Origin: Tricholomella constricta
Lineage: Eukaryota; Basidiomycota; Agaricomycetes; Agaricales; Lyophyllaceae
DNA length: 64,000 nucleotides
Direction: 5' to 3'
NCBI GenBank assembly: GCA_013368375.1
Contig: JAACJP010000012.1
Location: 1-64,000 of the forward strand
The notes under the pieces were generated by a model that worked only from the letters and a program-made list of their open reading frames with translations, searched no databases and was not told where the DNA came from. This document shows, one piece after another, positions 42,261 to 55,549 of this stretch (position 1 is its first letter; each line of letters begins with the position of its first letter). Both the position numbers and the translations under genes were made by a program.

Positions 42261-43410
42261 GATCTTCACATATGATTTGCCTAAAACTTTGCCATTTCTT
42301 GACCATTTTCTAATTCCTTACAGCATACTAATCCTACTGTATATACCAATACTTTGATCGAGTTAGAATTGCCTTAATGTATTTCCATGTCCTGTAGATA
42401 CCAAATCTCTTGAATTTCACCGGATTTGGAGGCGAGCATCACGGAAAAGTAACGTCATGTGACGTTGGCGGGCTATGGATGTCGTCTACCTTACGAGAAA
42501 GGATCCCTGGATGGGAAGGAATGGGACAAATGGGCTCTTCAAGTTTTCACCGCTGTCCATGCCCTTGCGCTTCAGCTTCCAGATCTTGATAGTGCCATCA
42601 CTGCATTTGCACAAGGCGCCAGGGAGACCTTTGTGTTGCATGAGGACTTACCATGATATCGGCCCAAGAGTTACTTTCTGGGACGGAAAATATGACAGTC
42701 AGCGGTGATGTCAACCAATCTGACTCTGATGAGGATGATACGGTCTAAATATGTCCAGCATAACATTACTAGTATTTAAGATGATCTCAAAGTAATTTAT
42801 ATTATCATTTAACAAGCACTGGACCAGCGCAAGAGCGAAACGGGAGCTGGGATGGCGAATTAACCACTTTTTGAGTGGCTGTGTGATTAGTAATCGGCCG
42901 CGGAGGCTCGCAAGCTCTCTATCTAAGTAGTAAGATCATCAGGCCATCAAGGTAGTCAGGTGATAATACCTCGTCGAGATGGGAGGAATGAGGAAGAGAT
43001 AAGTATGAGAGAAGAAAGAAGTAGGTGGATAGTTAGAGCGAGTATCATATCCTGAGTTGCTGATGTAACGTAGTCGGAAATTGAATCTACCAATCTTCCA
43101 GCCAATCAGCCAACTGCCTCAAGGGCCGGGGACTTTGCCTCTGGTGGTATATACCCCCGAAGTAATTGTTTTCACGCGTCAGATGGTAAAATATTGTCCG
43201 AGCGAATGCAAACATATTGGTTTCCTAAGCAAAACGCCTCATACAAAGCTCGTGGCTCATTCAAATTGGATATCTAAAATGTCGACAGGCTTGCCAAAAA
43301 TCTTTGTTACCTTTAGCGTCTGAATTATCGGAGTTTTAAATGATTGTGCGTTGCCCGTCAAGCAAGGCCTGATCTTGACTACATCGACTCTCCACTTCCT
43401 CACTTTTGAA
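42261..43410. other. Stretch without a recognised gene
   Basis: Short open frames (for example 42459-42656) show no recognisable domain. The region is A/T-richer and probably holds decayed repeat DNA plus the PDCD5 promoter. Confidence 0.4.
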
Positions 43411-43944
43411 ATGGAAGGACTCGGCCAGATACGAGACGCAGTTTCAAACCAAAGTGCTCAGCAGGGTACAGGGGATGAGTCAGAGGCCAAACGTGCACAG
43501 GAAGAGCAAATGAGACGAGACCTCATGTCGACGGTATTGGATCTCGCGGCCAGGGAAAGGCGTATGTTCTCAGCATACGCGATCTACTGACTTCCAGCTC
43601 ATGGATCTATGGATGTAGTATCACGAATCGCCCTAGTGAGCCCTGACCGATCGAAACAAATTGAAGGAATCCTTTCGAGAATGGTACAATCCGGCCAGCT
43701 GAGAGGAAAGGTCACGGAAAACCAACTCATCGAGTTACTTGAACAGGTATACCTTTGACTCTACACATTCTCTATATTATATGTTCTAATGATATTCGAA
43801 GATGGAGGAAGTGCAGGGAAAGGCCTCAGCAAAGAAATCCACAATCGTGGTACGTCTCATGTTTCGATTACACGTTGATTCGTCCCGCTGATCTTTCCTC
43901 AGTATCAAAGAAGAAAGGATCTAGATGACGACTTTGACATCTGA
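43411..43944 (+). CDS. PDCD5: PDCD5-family DNA-binding protein
   Basis: Exons 43411-43561, 43619-43746, 43802-43849 and 43903-43944 have matching phases and give 122 aa, the usual family length. The N-terminal helix (MEGLGQIRDAVSNQS) is followed by EEQMRRDLMSTVLDLAARER, then the conserved core LSRIALVSPDRSKQIEGILS and MVQSGQLRGKVTENQLIELL, and the acidic end RRKDLDDDFDI. PDCD5 proteins are small nuclear/cytosolic helix-bundle proteins linked to apoptosis in animals and to chaperonin or DNA contacts in other lineages. Introns are 53-57 bp. Confidence 0.92.
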
Positions 43945-44072
43945 TCCGTCCGTCAGTCATGTTTGTAAATACTGAGTACAGGGTGGGGCTGGTCCCAAGG
44001 CAAGCAAGCAAGCAAATGCAGGTGGCAATGGCTTCGCAGTGAAGTCAATGGCACAGCTTCATCGCAGGTATG

Positions 44073-47000
44073 TCACCGGTGCCAATTTGAGGAATAAGAA
44101 TGCAAGTTGCCTGGAAGGTTGATGTTTTTGGCCTGTGAAACCGAGAATCCGGGAGATCCTGCACGTTCCTCGGCAAGGGTTTTCGTGGAGTCGAGAGCTG
44201 GAGGTGGTTTGAAGTTCTGATCGCACAAAACGTTTAGAACGACTGCATAACGAAGAAAAGGATTCAAGCGAAGCTTACATAGCGTCGGCCTTCTGAATAA
44301 AGTTCCTCTAATTTCTGATCGAAAATGTCTGCTTCTTTGAGTTCATGATATGCCTTATAGAGATTGAGAGCCGATCGTGCGTCCTCAATCGAGTCATGTG
44401 TATCGGTTTGAATATGTTCATGCAGAACAAACCAGGAGAGGAAACGTAATGATAATCGACGTTGGCGTGACTTGAGGAAATAGAGGTCGACCGTATCGAT
44501 GACCTGCTCAGGAGGTACAAATATATCTGTAGCTTATGTTTGAAAAGTAGTTCGACGAGCTGAACGACTTATTAGACTCACTGATGATGCGAAAATCTTT
44601 TGAAAGTCCATGCCCAATGAATCTGCAACCACGGTCCACCAGAAGACGGAGCTTCTTGTACACAAGTTTCAGCGGTGTGAGTGTGTGGCGGGATATGTGT
44701 GGATCCAAGTCGCCAACTATGAATGCTGCATTTAGCCAATGGCCCAGTGATCCGGACAAAGATAAGAAGAGCTACATTTGATTCCTGAAAATTCCGTCAG
44801 ATAGTCAACGATGACTTCACTTGTGTGAATGTGATCATCGATGAATGGGACGCCTTGCTTCGGACCATCTCCACGTAGAACAGACACTCGTGCGAGACTC
44901 AACCGCGCAGGTCGGAGAACTTTGTTCGTTCCGTCGGAACGGAACTCGATCTCTTCCTGGGCAACATTACTGTTAAGATATTCACCTTTTTAAAAAAGAG
45001 AGATAGTACTTGTTGCATTAACACAAATTCGGCGTCGATTGCGACCAATGTACCCGGTCGCGGCAGTTCCTCTGGCCGTAAGACTTCGTGCTTTATAAAA
45101 CGTGGATCGCGACTCCTGGGGAATCTTCAACCGCCGTCCGATCTAATGAAAGTCTGAACGAAACATACAAAGAAATCGATGTATCATGGCTGAGTATGGT
45201 TTCGTCGATCCCGTTGGGCAAGCCACTGTAGTCGAGGACTTCGTGCAGATCCGAGCGCTCGTAATAGATGATTGCGGGCACCTTAATCAAATTGTTGACT
45301 TGAGCAATTCGCAATCGAAACTTGATAGCGGACCTTCCACTTGTCCGGAAAGCTCAATGCTTCCTCTTCCGAGATGTTTCGCACAACGAAGTCATTGAAC
45401 AGAAACCAAGGGCTCCGCAGATCGTCTTTTCCCTCAGCTTCAGGTACTGTATGCCATATAAGATATTTGAAGGCCACGACGAAACCTCGACAGACCTTTG
45501 ACGATTGCCACAAGATGCGAATGCTTGTCTTTGGACATGATTTGGACAACAAGTGACTACGATGGAAGGGTGAGATGGAATCTAGCAAGTTACAAGGAAA
45601 CTCGACGTACTCTGATCGAATATAGAGTACCTATTGGGTCATTTATTCCGTCGACTTGGCCGTGTAACTCGATCCTAGGGTTGAGGAATGTTTGTCCTCG
45701 TACGTCGAGCCACAAGTTCAGATTGTCGTCATTATAAATGCAAGCATTGATGGCCAGAATGGGTGGTAAATCGCGTGACGAGATAGAACGTCGAGAAACA
45801 AAATTAGCAAAGTGCTTGCAGCGCTGGCAGGTTGCTTTGTGAGTGATCTGACGTAATAAAGAATGGCGCAGAATGCTGATGAAATCCATCGGTGGGGGTG
45901 GTTCGTTCGAAGGTCCCTGAAAAATGGATGTGCGTCAGGTGTATAGGGATACAGGAGCACAGCAGGCAGACCTTTCTAGGATACGTTAGGTCGACGACAT
46001 GGGTCATGTTATCCTTCTCTCGAACTGCCCTGCAACTTGAACAAGTAATCAGATTCTTCCCATTGATGCCGAGTAGCTGTGTGACGGGCGCAGCCGAGAG
46101 TGAATGCGGAATGGATTGAGAGAGCGACTTGGTCAGCAGGAAAGGATTATTAGGGAAAGTGTTCCCCTCTGAGCTCAGGTGGTCGATTAAGAAACGATGG
46201 AATATCTGGATTTTATGCGCATAATCAACCTCAGCGCTGTCCCTCCCATAGTCGATGAGTTCAATGGCATTTGAAGCTACAGTGCACCTTAGTCAATATT
46301 ACATTATAGATAACAAGGAAGATACCTTGGGCCAACACTCCGACCGTCTTGCAGAAGTTACTTGATTGGCAGTTGATCCCTCTAGCATCCTCCAACATGC
46401 ACATAACGAAGCCCAATTCGCAGAGAAGACAATGCTCTCGGAGACAACTTGTGGTAATGTGGGATTTTGCCAAAGTTCGGATCGGGGGACTATAGTGCAT
46501 GACCTGCAGAACAGGATTCGTATATGAATTGAGGATATGAGTTTCCAGCCCACTATATTCGGTCTCGTTATAGAAGCTAAAAAGGATGTGAATCGTTGCG
46601 ATGAAAAATCACCAGCAAAATCATACCCAAAATCAAAGTCTTCAACCCCAAACTTAGAATACTCGATCTCGACGTGTCGATACATTCGTGGAACATCACT
46701 ATCTGAGTAGTCGAAGATAGGAGTTACGGGGTTAACCTGCAAAGATAGGGTTACGATACAGCTTGGGTGTTCGTGGATGACTTGCCTCGGCTTTTGTTGA
46801 CTTGCCACTACGAAATCTACCATTGGATTTCCGCAAGTCCAGCGCCATCATGTTGCGGCGCCCTTTTAAATCCCTTGGAAGGGCAGCATAAGCCACGTTG
46901 TCTTTCACCTTCATCGTGTTCAGGAGCTGAGGTGGGATCTTCGGTGGAGGAGGATATAACGCGGTAGATGATAGAAGGTGTGGCGTCCATGCCGACAGTA

Positions 47001-48279
47001 GTTGAGTGTCATAAAGAGGAAGTCCTACAGTGTTCAATGCCCTGATGGATAATTATTAGATTCTTGAAAGAGGGTGGGTTAGGACTGTGATTACGTCGTC
47101 TCGGTCCAATCTATCTTGGGTAACAAGGCAGGAGTATCTGGCCACTCGATTGGTTGTCCATCGAAACCGTTGAAAGGGACACCGGTAACATCTTCCGCTT
47201 GAGTCAAAAGGTGAATAACACCTTCAGCATCCCCGAAAGCCATGTAGGCCGCGGTTGCTGATATTGAACATGAAGTAATGTAACTCGTCAAGTCAAGCTG
47301 AAACTAAGTGTCAAATCAAGCCACTGGAAAAGGATTTGTCCCGTGGTACCTGGTAAAACTCGCTCGCAGCGGCTGGGTTCAGAATATCCACAATATTGAT
47401 TAATCCTTGATTTGAAATGACTGCGATAGTCGAAGGTCGTTTTGGAAGGACGTGGATGAAGGCTGGACCTGAAGAGAAGGGAATAGGTGGAAGAGATCGC
47501 ATTGTTCGAAGGTCATAGACTTTCACTAAAGGGTCAGGGAATGGTCTAGCCTGTCTAAATTGCATTAGTCTGCAACGTTCCTTGGTCAGGACCTTTATAA
47601 CAAACCTTTCACCGAGCCCAATGGTGAATGCGAAATTACCGGTCGTTTCCAGCCCTTGAAACCCGCTCGAATGTGCTTTTACGAGGGATTCTGCACCGCC
47701 GGCTCTACTTGAACTGGCGCGAGTGTCGTGGGTGCGTAGATATCCGTCCAAAGATCCAGACAGTAGCATAGAAGGCGAAGATTGAATATGGGTGATCATG
47801 GACGGTGTAGAGATATGTCGAATGGTCGTTCCTGTGACGGAATTGATGTACAGCAATTCCATATCAACAGTCGAAGCAGCAACCACGTTGGTGTTGGGGG
47901 TATTTGAGAAGGTACTTATATTCGTTGTGTGTCTGTAATACTTCTTTGATAAATCGAACGGTACAAAAAGATGTGTCTGCTGATCGCACCGGAAAAACCA
48001 TTTGTTCATCCCGCCTTTCGTCCAAGAACCGAGTCCTTCGCCGGATACCCCAGTGGCTCTGACGTGATTCTCCCCAGCGATAATCTTCTTCACGGCAAGG
48101 CTCCCGCCCACCGGAAATGACACTCCTCGTACCCCGCGTGTACCATAGCATCCAGTGACATCGCCACTGTTAGACCCAGCCCAGAGAATATCCGATACGG
48201 GATCAAAAGAAAGAGCTGTCACTGGCTGAGGATATCCGGACAGAGTTATGGGCATAATTTCCTGGTAAGAAGTTGACAT
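44073..48279 (-). CDS. PAN2: PAN2, catalytic subunit of the PAN2-PAN3 deadenylase
   Basis: The start is ATG 48279 ([20 protein letters not shown]). The WD40-like N-terminal domain includes [10 protein letters not shown] and [20 protein letters not shown], across a gtttgt...tttag intron. The linker [16 protein letters not shown] and GRRNMM, then the family motif [15 protein letters not shown] (~46640), are followed by the inactive ubiquitin-hydrolase-like domain ([32 protein letters not shown]). The DEDD exonuclease is visible as VAIDAEFV (~45040), [24 protein letters not shown] and [12 protein letters not shown] (~44380). The protein ends in [10 protein letters not shown] at 44073. Many 50-60 bp introns are present. 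The enzyme shortens mRNA poly(A) tails in the cytoplasm, recruited by PAN3. Confidence 0.93.
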
Positions 48280-49130
48280 CCTTGGTCAAACCACCGAACA
48301 ACTTCGAGGGAAGTGAGAAGGAGAATTTGCATCTGTTTGGTTCCCAAGTCCGTATATTCAGTATGATGTCACCAGGAACTGCTGCAGTAGTTTTTTTGGG
48401 ACCGCTGCGAGTAATACATCCATCCATCCATCCATCCATTACGACTATGCAACTCTAGCACTGCCAGATAAATGCAACCACATATACAATACCATGCTAA
48501 GGTAAAATACCATTGGTATCCCTGTTGTCTATATAATCTTGTCATCATCTACGTTACCTCCTTCACATGACTTTCCTGCATACATTGACCACCACCACCC
48601 CCACCTCCTCCTCTGTATATACTTTATAACCTACTATATCAACTTCTTGACTACCTTGCTTAATACCAATCCTCAAATCAAACTGGCATAATGCCATTCG
48701 TTGCGGGTCCATATGAACCACCGCCTGTCTCACATGAACAGTCCTCTGACACCCTCCTCCCCAACTATGACCCTGCCTCCTACCCCTTCTCTGGACTTAA
48801 GTTGACCATCCCGGCCTTGACCGCTCAGGCCCCCGTTCTGCCATGGAAAATCTGAAGCAAATCATCACTAATCTCGAGAACAAAGGTCATCTCCTTCCCA
48901 GACTGGACATCACCCCAGGAGCCTCTCATACTTCGAATGAGGCCTCTGACTATGTTACTGTGTTCCTTGCTGACCCCTTTTGAGCTACACCTCACCCAGA
49001 CATCCTTGAGCATGTTTGTATGACCCTCAATGACTCATTGGGGATTACAGCTCGTTGGTGAATCCTGCATGGCCCTGATAAGAGTCAACAGCTCTCCTTC
49101 TTTGCCAGGAATAAGGATGAAGATGAAGCC
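48280..49130. other. PAN2 upstream region and decayed ORF remnants
   Basis: A (catc)n microsatellite lies at about 48419-48438. From ATG at about 48691 a Pro-rich frame (MPFVAGPYEPPPVSHEQ) and an overlapping frame (MENLKQIITNLENKGHLLPR) are broken by stops. These look like the start of the degenerate ORF that continues at 49131. Confidence 0.4.
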
Positions 49131-49990
49131 TTGAGCCTAAAGGAGAAGTTAGAGCAAGTTTTCAAGCAGGGGCATTATGATGTGCAGTCATCCTGGATGT
49201 GGCAAGGTCAATCCTCCACTCCCCCCTTAACCTTTAACTTGGTCAGCCAAAAGGCTGTAGAAAACCTTCTGATCAAAAGCCCTGTCAGAAGCCATGGCAT
49301 ATGTCCCCATTGTGCCCACCTATATCCAACCATGTACAGGCTCAAGGTTGCAGTGTCTAACGTCGGTGGGTTCCTGCAAGCCCAACTTATGATAGACAGC
49401 TACATCCGCAACAAGTACGGTGCCAAGGCCTGGTGCAGCAGCTGCCTAGAACTCAATGGCACCATTTACTGTGCTGTCCTCTGTGACACCAACATCATGA
49501 CCTGCTTTCTCATGGACCCCTTTGAGGCTTTCCTAGAAAATAGCACTTTTTGGCCCAACAAACTGGACTATCTATATAACCTTAACTCAGCGAGAATACC
49601 CAACACCTCAAGGCCCCAGATGCTCCAGCAAGAATCCCCCATTGCCAGACAGCAAATGGACAATTTGACCACCCAGGTTACCATTACTCAGCGCTCAATT
49701 GAGTGAGTAATGGAAAACCACCAACAACTAACGGAGTCCCTGCCATTGCTCAGGACTGCTTTGCTAGCATGTTCTCAAGTGCTGTCGCGATCCAGTTGGT
49801 GCAAAGCCAACTCATGCTTGCCTAAAGTGACTTTAACAACCTTCACTCATCTATGTCGATAGCTCAACTCCTCCTTTCAGTGGAACAAGACCCCAGGAGT
49901 CAACAGCACATTCATGGCTTCATTGAAAACCTTGCTGAGTGACTGGCAGAAGCGCAAGACCTTGTCGTGAACCTTCAACAAGATGTCAGA
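49131..49990 (+). pseudogene. Degenerate unidentified ORF, probably retroelement-derived
   Basis: The open frame 49131-49706 contains four CxxC-like pairs (GICPHCAHLYP, AWCSSCLELNG) and a Thr/Gln-rich end. Stops break the frame upstream and downstream. It abuts an LTR at 50216. No family was recognised. Confidence 0.3.
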
Positions 49991-50215
49991 CAATTACAAG
50001 CATCATCATTGTGCCAAGCTCCTCACCTTCTTCCTTTGGCCCCTATTCCACCACCTCCTGACACCCGTCCATCCCATCATGCTCCAATATCTCTGGAAAC
50101 ATCAATCGGGGAGATTAATCCTAGCCCTCCCTCCCTCCAGAGATTCAGTCCCCTCAAGCATCTATGTATCAGTGACACCACTGACAATTCATCTGACACC
50201 AACCCAGTCAGTGAA

Positions 50216-50478
50216 TGTAAGGGCGCTTACTATCCTATCAACTGCCTTCATCTAATCGTATCTTATTGAGACGATTACACTATTGATTGGCAACACCTTC
50301 TGGTGTTGCCTATTTAATTCATTATATTAAATAAGTATAGAAAGGTGTTGCCTATTTAATTCATTATATTAAATAAGTATAAACACAACCTTATACACCT
50401 ATACGTAGCAATCGACAGACTTGTCAAGCTTACGTCTAGCGTGAACAGCAAGGTCCCCAACTCTGTAACTCTGTTACA
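50216..50478 (+). repeat. 5' LTR of a 40-kb-family element, with internal duplication
   Basis: The segment runs from TGTAAGGGCGC to CTGTTACA and matches 40041-40261. A block of about 40 bp (ggtgttgcctatttaattc, with its AT-rich continuation) is tandemly duplicated at about 50301-50385. The terminal hairpin is TGTAAC-TCT-GTTACA. Confidence 0.88.
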
Positions 50479-50979
50479 TTGTTTTAAGCTACCTTGCTTT
50501 CTATTGCTGCATACCCATGCAGTCACACAGACCCAAATTCTATTTCGACCAACCATCATCAAAGAAACCCACAAGACCCAGACCCGATGACACCAACACC
50601 CACATCCGGAAAGAGCCGAACTCTGGTCCCCAAGGAGGCGCTCACAGCGCATCCCCCATCAAAACTTCCACTGCAACCAGTGGAAGTTGAATTAGCAGCT
50701 GGTGGACAAAGTCCACCAGCGCAGAACACCCTAGGACCAGAAGAGGAGGAACTTTGGCTGACCACATGCACCAATGTGCCTGGGAGCTGGGCCGACGAAT
50801 TGGCGAGGTCACAACGACCTGGCTCTACTTCTGCAAGCAGATGGCCAGACAGCCGTCTATCAAGCAGAGTGTTCGGAGCATCTACTCTGAACGTAGTCAA
50901 GATGGAGTCAGACAAAGATGAATTGTCCGACCCCGACACTAACGAAGAGGAAGCCAGCGACCGGGAATTGCTTGCGCTA

Positions 50980-53869
50980 AGGTAGAGGTAAATCATGCTC
51001 ATCCAATGTGCATGACTTTGCGTGACTTTTGAAGACAAAATGATAGGCCAAAAGCCTAGAGAACTTTTCAAGGAATGTATCACCGTAGAATAATTAAATG
51101 TCTGAATTGAAAACCTTCTACGGTGTCCGTTTAGCAAGAGGTGAACTTGAACAGAAGTTCAATAGTTTCAGGCAATTAATGTGTATAAAGCATTACGGGC
51201 ACGTGATACAATTAGTCGCGTCTCCTCAACACCAACGCGCCGCCCACGTCAAGCACCCCCGAAAATACTAGGCAATGGGTAAACTTAGCAAGCGCAAGTT
51301 GGCCTTCATTTCTAACCTTGGGAAGTGGGCGAAGAAGCGCAAAACCGGATCAGAACGCGATGCCGAGGCTGTAAAGGAGAATGTGAGTTGAAATTATTCA
51401 TTGATACATTTGTTGCTGAATACCTTGTCAATAGATCGAACCACCATGTCGGGACATCAATGGTACCATGAGCAGCAAGGCTACAGCCTTTTATAACACA
51501 ATCAAAGACTCAGTTTTTCGGAAATCCATTTCAAGGGAGAGCGCACCATTCAAAAGTCCTCGCAGAGGGCCGCCACCTGTCTGGGAACTTGCAACACAAT
51601 TTTTCATTCTTCGAGAACCTGTACCTGTGGTAGATCCGGCTCCCATGAACACAACCGAGGACTGGTTCGAAATTTCCGAACACTGGGGTTATGATGACTT
51701 TGACTCGGATTTGCTTGAGGTTCCGGAACAGACTTCTGTTGAGGATCAAGAGGGTACCGGCATTGATGGATATAGCGACGAGATGGCAGAGAGCGATGAG
51801 GATGAGCTGGAAGAAGAGGCGACGGGAACTAGTGACGAGGAAGGCTATGATGAGCCTTCTGATGACGAGAAGGATCAGAAATGGAAACCACCGACTATCG
51901 AAGCCGCGCGCACTGCCCACACGCGGGTAAAGGGCATCATTCATCCACGGAGAGATAATGGCATTGGCCATAAGGATCCAGGCCTTGATCTGCTTCTCCG
52001 AAGCCGCCTCGAAGCGATGCAGCAATTCCATAGCGGTACACTGACCTGAATTCACGCTTCTACCAAAAATGGATGGCAGCATCATTGGATACGGCGGCTG
52101 GGCTGGAAAAAGGGAAATGGTTCGCTCGACGGCTTTGAGAATGGACGTGCGCGTTCATCAAGGACAAGGATAATCTTCCTTTCAACATCTACGGCACCTG
52201 GAACAAATCAGTGATCGATGACGAGGACCTGAAACAAGAGGTACTCACTCACTTGCAGTCTATTGGAAAGTACATCTGTGCTATGGACCTGGTTTGATAC
52301 ATGGAACGTCTGGATGTACAACAGCGGTATAAAATGAAGAAAGGGATTACAGAGCGTACCACGCGGAATTGGATCAATCACATTGGCTATCGATGGTCCC
52401 TCGAGCCTTCGGGTCAATATGTTGATGGCCACGAACACGGTGATGTCGTGGAGTATCGGCAGAAAATCTTCTTGCCACGTTGGAGGGATCTGGAGCCAAA
52501 CCTTCATGCTTGGACACAGGATGGGAAGAAGGAGGAAGTCAGCGAGCGGCCACAAAATCGGCGGCTTGTCGTCTGGTTTCACGACGAATCTACATTCTAT
52601 GCAAATGACCGCAGAAAAAAACGATGGGTCCATAAATCGGAGAAGGCAGTACCACGAGCAAAAGGAGAAGGAGCATCATTGATGGTCGCTGACTTCATTT
52701 CCGCTGACTACGGATGGTTACGGTGCCCTAATGGAAAAGAATCAGCTCGCGTCATCTTTAAAGCTGGGAAGAGTCGAGATGGATACTTCACGAACACCGA
52801 AATCCTCCTTCAGCTCGAGACTGCGATGGACATCGTGCAGAAGCATTAACCCAATGATGAACATTTTTTTGTTTTTGACAATGCCACTGCACATACGAAA
52901 CGACCAGCCACTGCACCGTCTGCTGCAAAAATGACGAAGAGTCCCTCGAAAAAGCTTGGGTCCAAGGTCACGGTTACTCTTGAGGGCAAAATTCAGTACG
53001 CAAACAATGGAAAACCTCTGAAACGCACCGTTCAGATGGGTCCAGGCTTGCTTCCTGATGGACAACCCCATTGGTTCTACGATTCAGAAGGCACGTTCAA
53101 AGGGACAACAGTATTATTGCTGGAGCGCGGACTTATTGAGGAGTCGAAGTTAAATCTATCCTGCAAAAATTTCAAGTGCAAGGAACATGCAACACGCTGC
53201 TGCCAGAGGCGCGTACTCTACAACCAACCAGATTTTGCAGATCAGTTATCCTCGGTCGAAATTGCATGCAAGGCACGAGGCTTTGAGGCAATCTTCCTGC
53301 CCAAGTTCCACTGCGAGTTAAACTTTATTGAGCAATGCTGGGGCCATGCGAAAAGGGTGTATCGGATGTACCCACCGTCATCAAAGGAAGATGATCTGGA
53401 AAGGAATGTCCTGTCGGCGCTCGAGTCTGTGCCTCTGGAGGTCATGCGTCGGTGGGTGTCAGTTGCACATCAGATCTTTGATGGATCTCTGATAAGCTTT
53501 TCACAGCTATGCTCGCCGTTCACGTCGTTTTATTGACACATATCACCATGGTCTCGATGGAAAACAAGCTGCGTGGGCATCTAGGAAGTATCGCGGACAT
53601 CGGGCTATGCCTGAAACTCTGATGCAGGACATAATGAAAGCAGGTCTCTAATTTACAGCACTTAGGGAGATTTTTCTCAACCAATATTATAAGAGCTTTG
53701 TACAGTCATGTAATAATAATCTGTCATGGGTCGGATTCCTTGCAAGGCATTGTCGCGGCGCACACATGCGGCGCGTGCGTGCTGGACGTGATCATGTGCT
53801 TTGCTAACCTCTCTGTCACACATCAGTCACGGACCCTAGACATTGGATGAGCATGAATTGCCTCTACCT
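50980..53869 (+). mobile_element. TA-flanked DNA transposon with ~30-bp inverted ends
   Basis: The left end (aggtagaggtaaatcatgc, continuing tcatccaatg) and right end (cattggatgagcatgaattg, continuing cctctacct) are inverted copies with two mismatches. A TA duplication flanks the element at 50978-50979 and 53870-53871, as for Tc1/mariner-type elements. It carries one degenerate transposase gene. Confidence 0.9.
51275..53651 (+). pseudogene. DDE-superfamily transposase, several stops
   Basis: A basic start (MGKLSKRKLAFISNLGKWAK) and a 52-bp intron at 51383-51434 lead to an acidic linker. The catalytic region has VVWFHDESTFYANDRRKKRW (first D), FFVFDNATAH (second D) and FHCELNFIEQCWGHAKR (E). 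The C-terminus is YHHGLDGKQAAWASRKYRGH and ends near 53651 after a frame change at about 53505. TGA stops near 52136 and 52295 and TAA at 52847 interrupt the frame. The family cuts and pastes DNA at TA dinucleotides. This copy cannot be active as written. Confidence 0.85.
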
Positions 53870-55549
53870 TACAAGTAAAGCAATTTTGGGACACCACCGA
53901 TGTCCTTAGCAAGCATCGACGAAGGTGACTGGAGGAACGAGCTGATAGGCTTGTTCTACGATCCAGCGGAGCACAAGCGGTTGGAGAAATGGTCACACAA
54001 GAGTATGCTGACCAATACTTGGAAGCGTTGTCCGTAGTAGTTACGGAATACATGAAGAAGTACTCTAAGGGAACTTCGAATTCAGCAGTCAGTTCGATCG
54101 CTGGGACACCCATAACTAAGAAAGTGCCACTCAGCAAAGGAAAAGGTCATTGGGACGACCTTTTCACGCCTCAAGCAGTGGCATCCAGATTGAACCAGCC
54201 CCTTAATGAGGTGGCCATGGCAGTATCGGCGCTGCATCAAGCGCGGCAGTTAGGAGAATCTGACGATGATTATCGTCGTTGGGCGGTGGCAGCAAAAGAC
54301 GAAAGAATGACTCATGAGGAGCATCTTGCGCAACCACAGGGCTCCAGATGGGCCCCTGTTAGTGAGTCTATGCTAGACCCACCCACTGAGCATAAGGACA
54401 CAATCATGCAACCAGCTGGCAACGAAAGTGCGCCAGCTATTCAAGTACCTACGGAAGCTAAGGATGGTCGTGTTCCATTAGCGAAAGAGTGGAACAACCA
54501 GGTCGCATATCCATGCGGGTTCATATAAGTGCACCCACTGCCTTTGCACAGCCTCGATCTCAAAGTCAAGGCTACTCAATGCCTGATCCGATCTGCAGGA
54601 GTCAATCAATTGCGGACGGATACATGCTGCCAGAGAGCAGCATAAGACTAAGATGCACGAACGGTTGCATCAACTCATACATGAGCGCCTGTCAGTATGA
54701 CTATCGCTTCCTGAAGGGATGAAATCACGTCGTGCGGACTCAAAGTCCGTGGGCACTTACAGCGGAAGTGCAAAGTTCGGCGACCTGGAAGAATGGCTGT
54801 TGAGCCTTGTCGTTATGCTGGCTGTGAGCCAGTTTGGAGGAGCAGAACATGTCCAAGAGCGCGTTCTGATAACGTCCGAGTTTCTTGATGGTGAAGCTCG
54901 GAAGTGGTACAATCGCCACATTATACATGTGAACCGCGAGAAGCAGTCCTGGACGTTTGAAGACGTTGTACTAGGGTTGTATGACCGGTTCATGTTGCCC
55001 TCAACCATGCAGGACGCTCGTAATGACTTGAATGCTGTTACCTATTCGGCGAGCAAAGGCATACAAGGTCTGTATGACGACCTTGTGGATCACGCCATGA
55101 ACATGGCAGCGAGAACGGACGACTGGACGTTCTTGGAGAAATTCCTCAAGGCGCTTCCGCGTGAAATGCGGAAGTCGCTATTCAATAATGGGTTAACACC
55201 CGAGATTAACACGGCACAGGAGCTTTTAGCTCTGGGCTTAGCATATCAAGCAGCCCAGAAGACGGCTGATTATTTTGAGCGGAATATATCCGCTCAACGA
55301 ACTCAATCGAGTCAGCCGAGGAAACCAGATGGGGGGCGAGGAAACACCCCACAATACAATTACAACAAGTTTCGACGCCCGTATGGCGCAGCTAATGAGA
55401 AGTCGTACACCAAACCAGCGGCTCAGGAACAACCAGGACGTGGAGATCACAAGCCCCACGTCAATAAACCAGCAGGGAGGACTGGAGATCGTCCCCACCA
55501 TGATCACATGAAGAACCTCGACCACCACAATCAGAGGGTAGGCCGATAA

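Larger units (their letters stand above)
50587..55549 (+). pseudogene. Gag of the 50-kb LTR element, split by a DNA transposon
   Basis: The start is ATG 50587 (MTPTPTSGKSRTLVPK), comparable with MTPRTT of the nested element. The frame reaches ELLAL at 50979, where a 2890-bp DNA transposon enters, and resumes at 53872 with QFWDTTDVLSKHRRR. A TGA at 53926-53928 and later frame changes break it. The segment 53989-54528 (YADQYLEALSVVVTEYMKKY) and the Gag core at 54719-55549 (FEDVVLGLYDRFMLPSTMQD, FLKALPREMRKSLF) are recognisable. The first part shares the helical module of the 910-aa nested Gag. No zinc knuckle or pol follows, so the 3' part is lost. Hairpins with 10-11 bp arms lie at 50663-50688 and 50698-50720. 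Confidence 0.75.
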
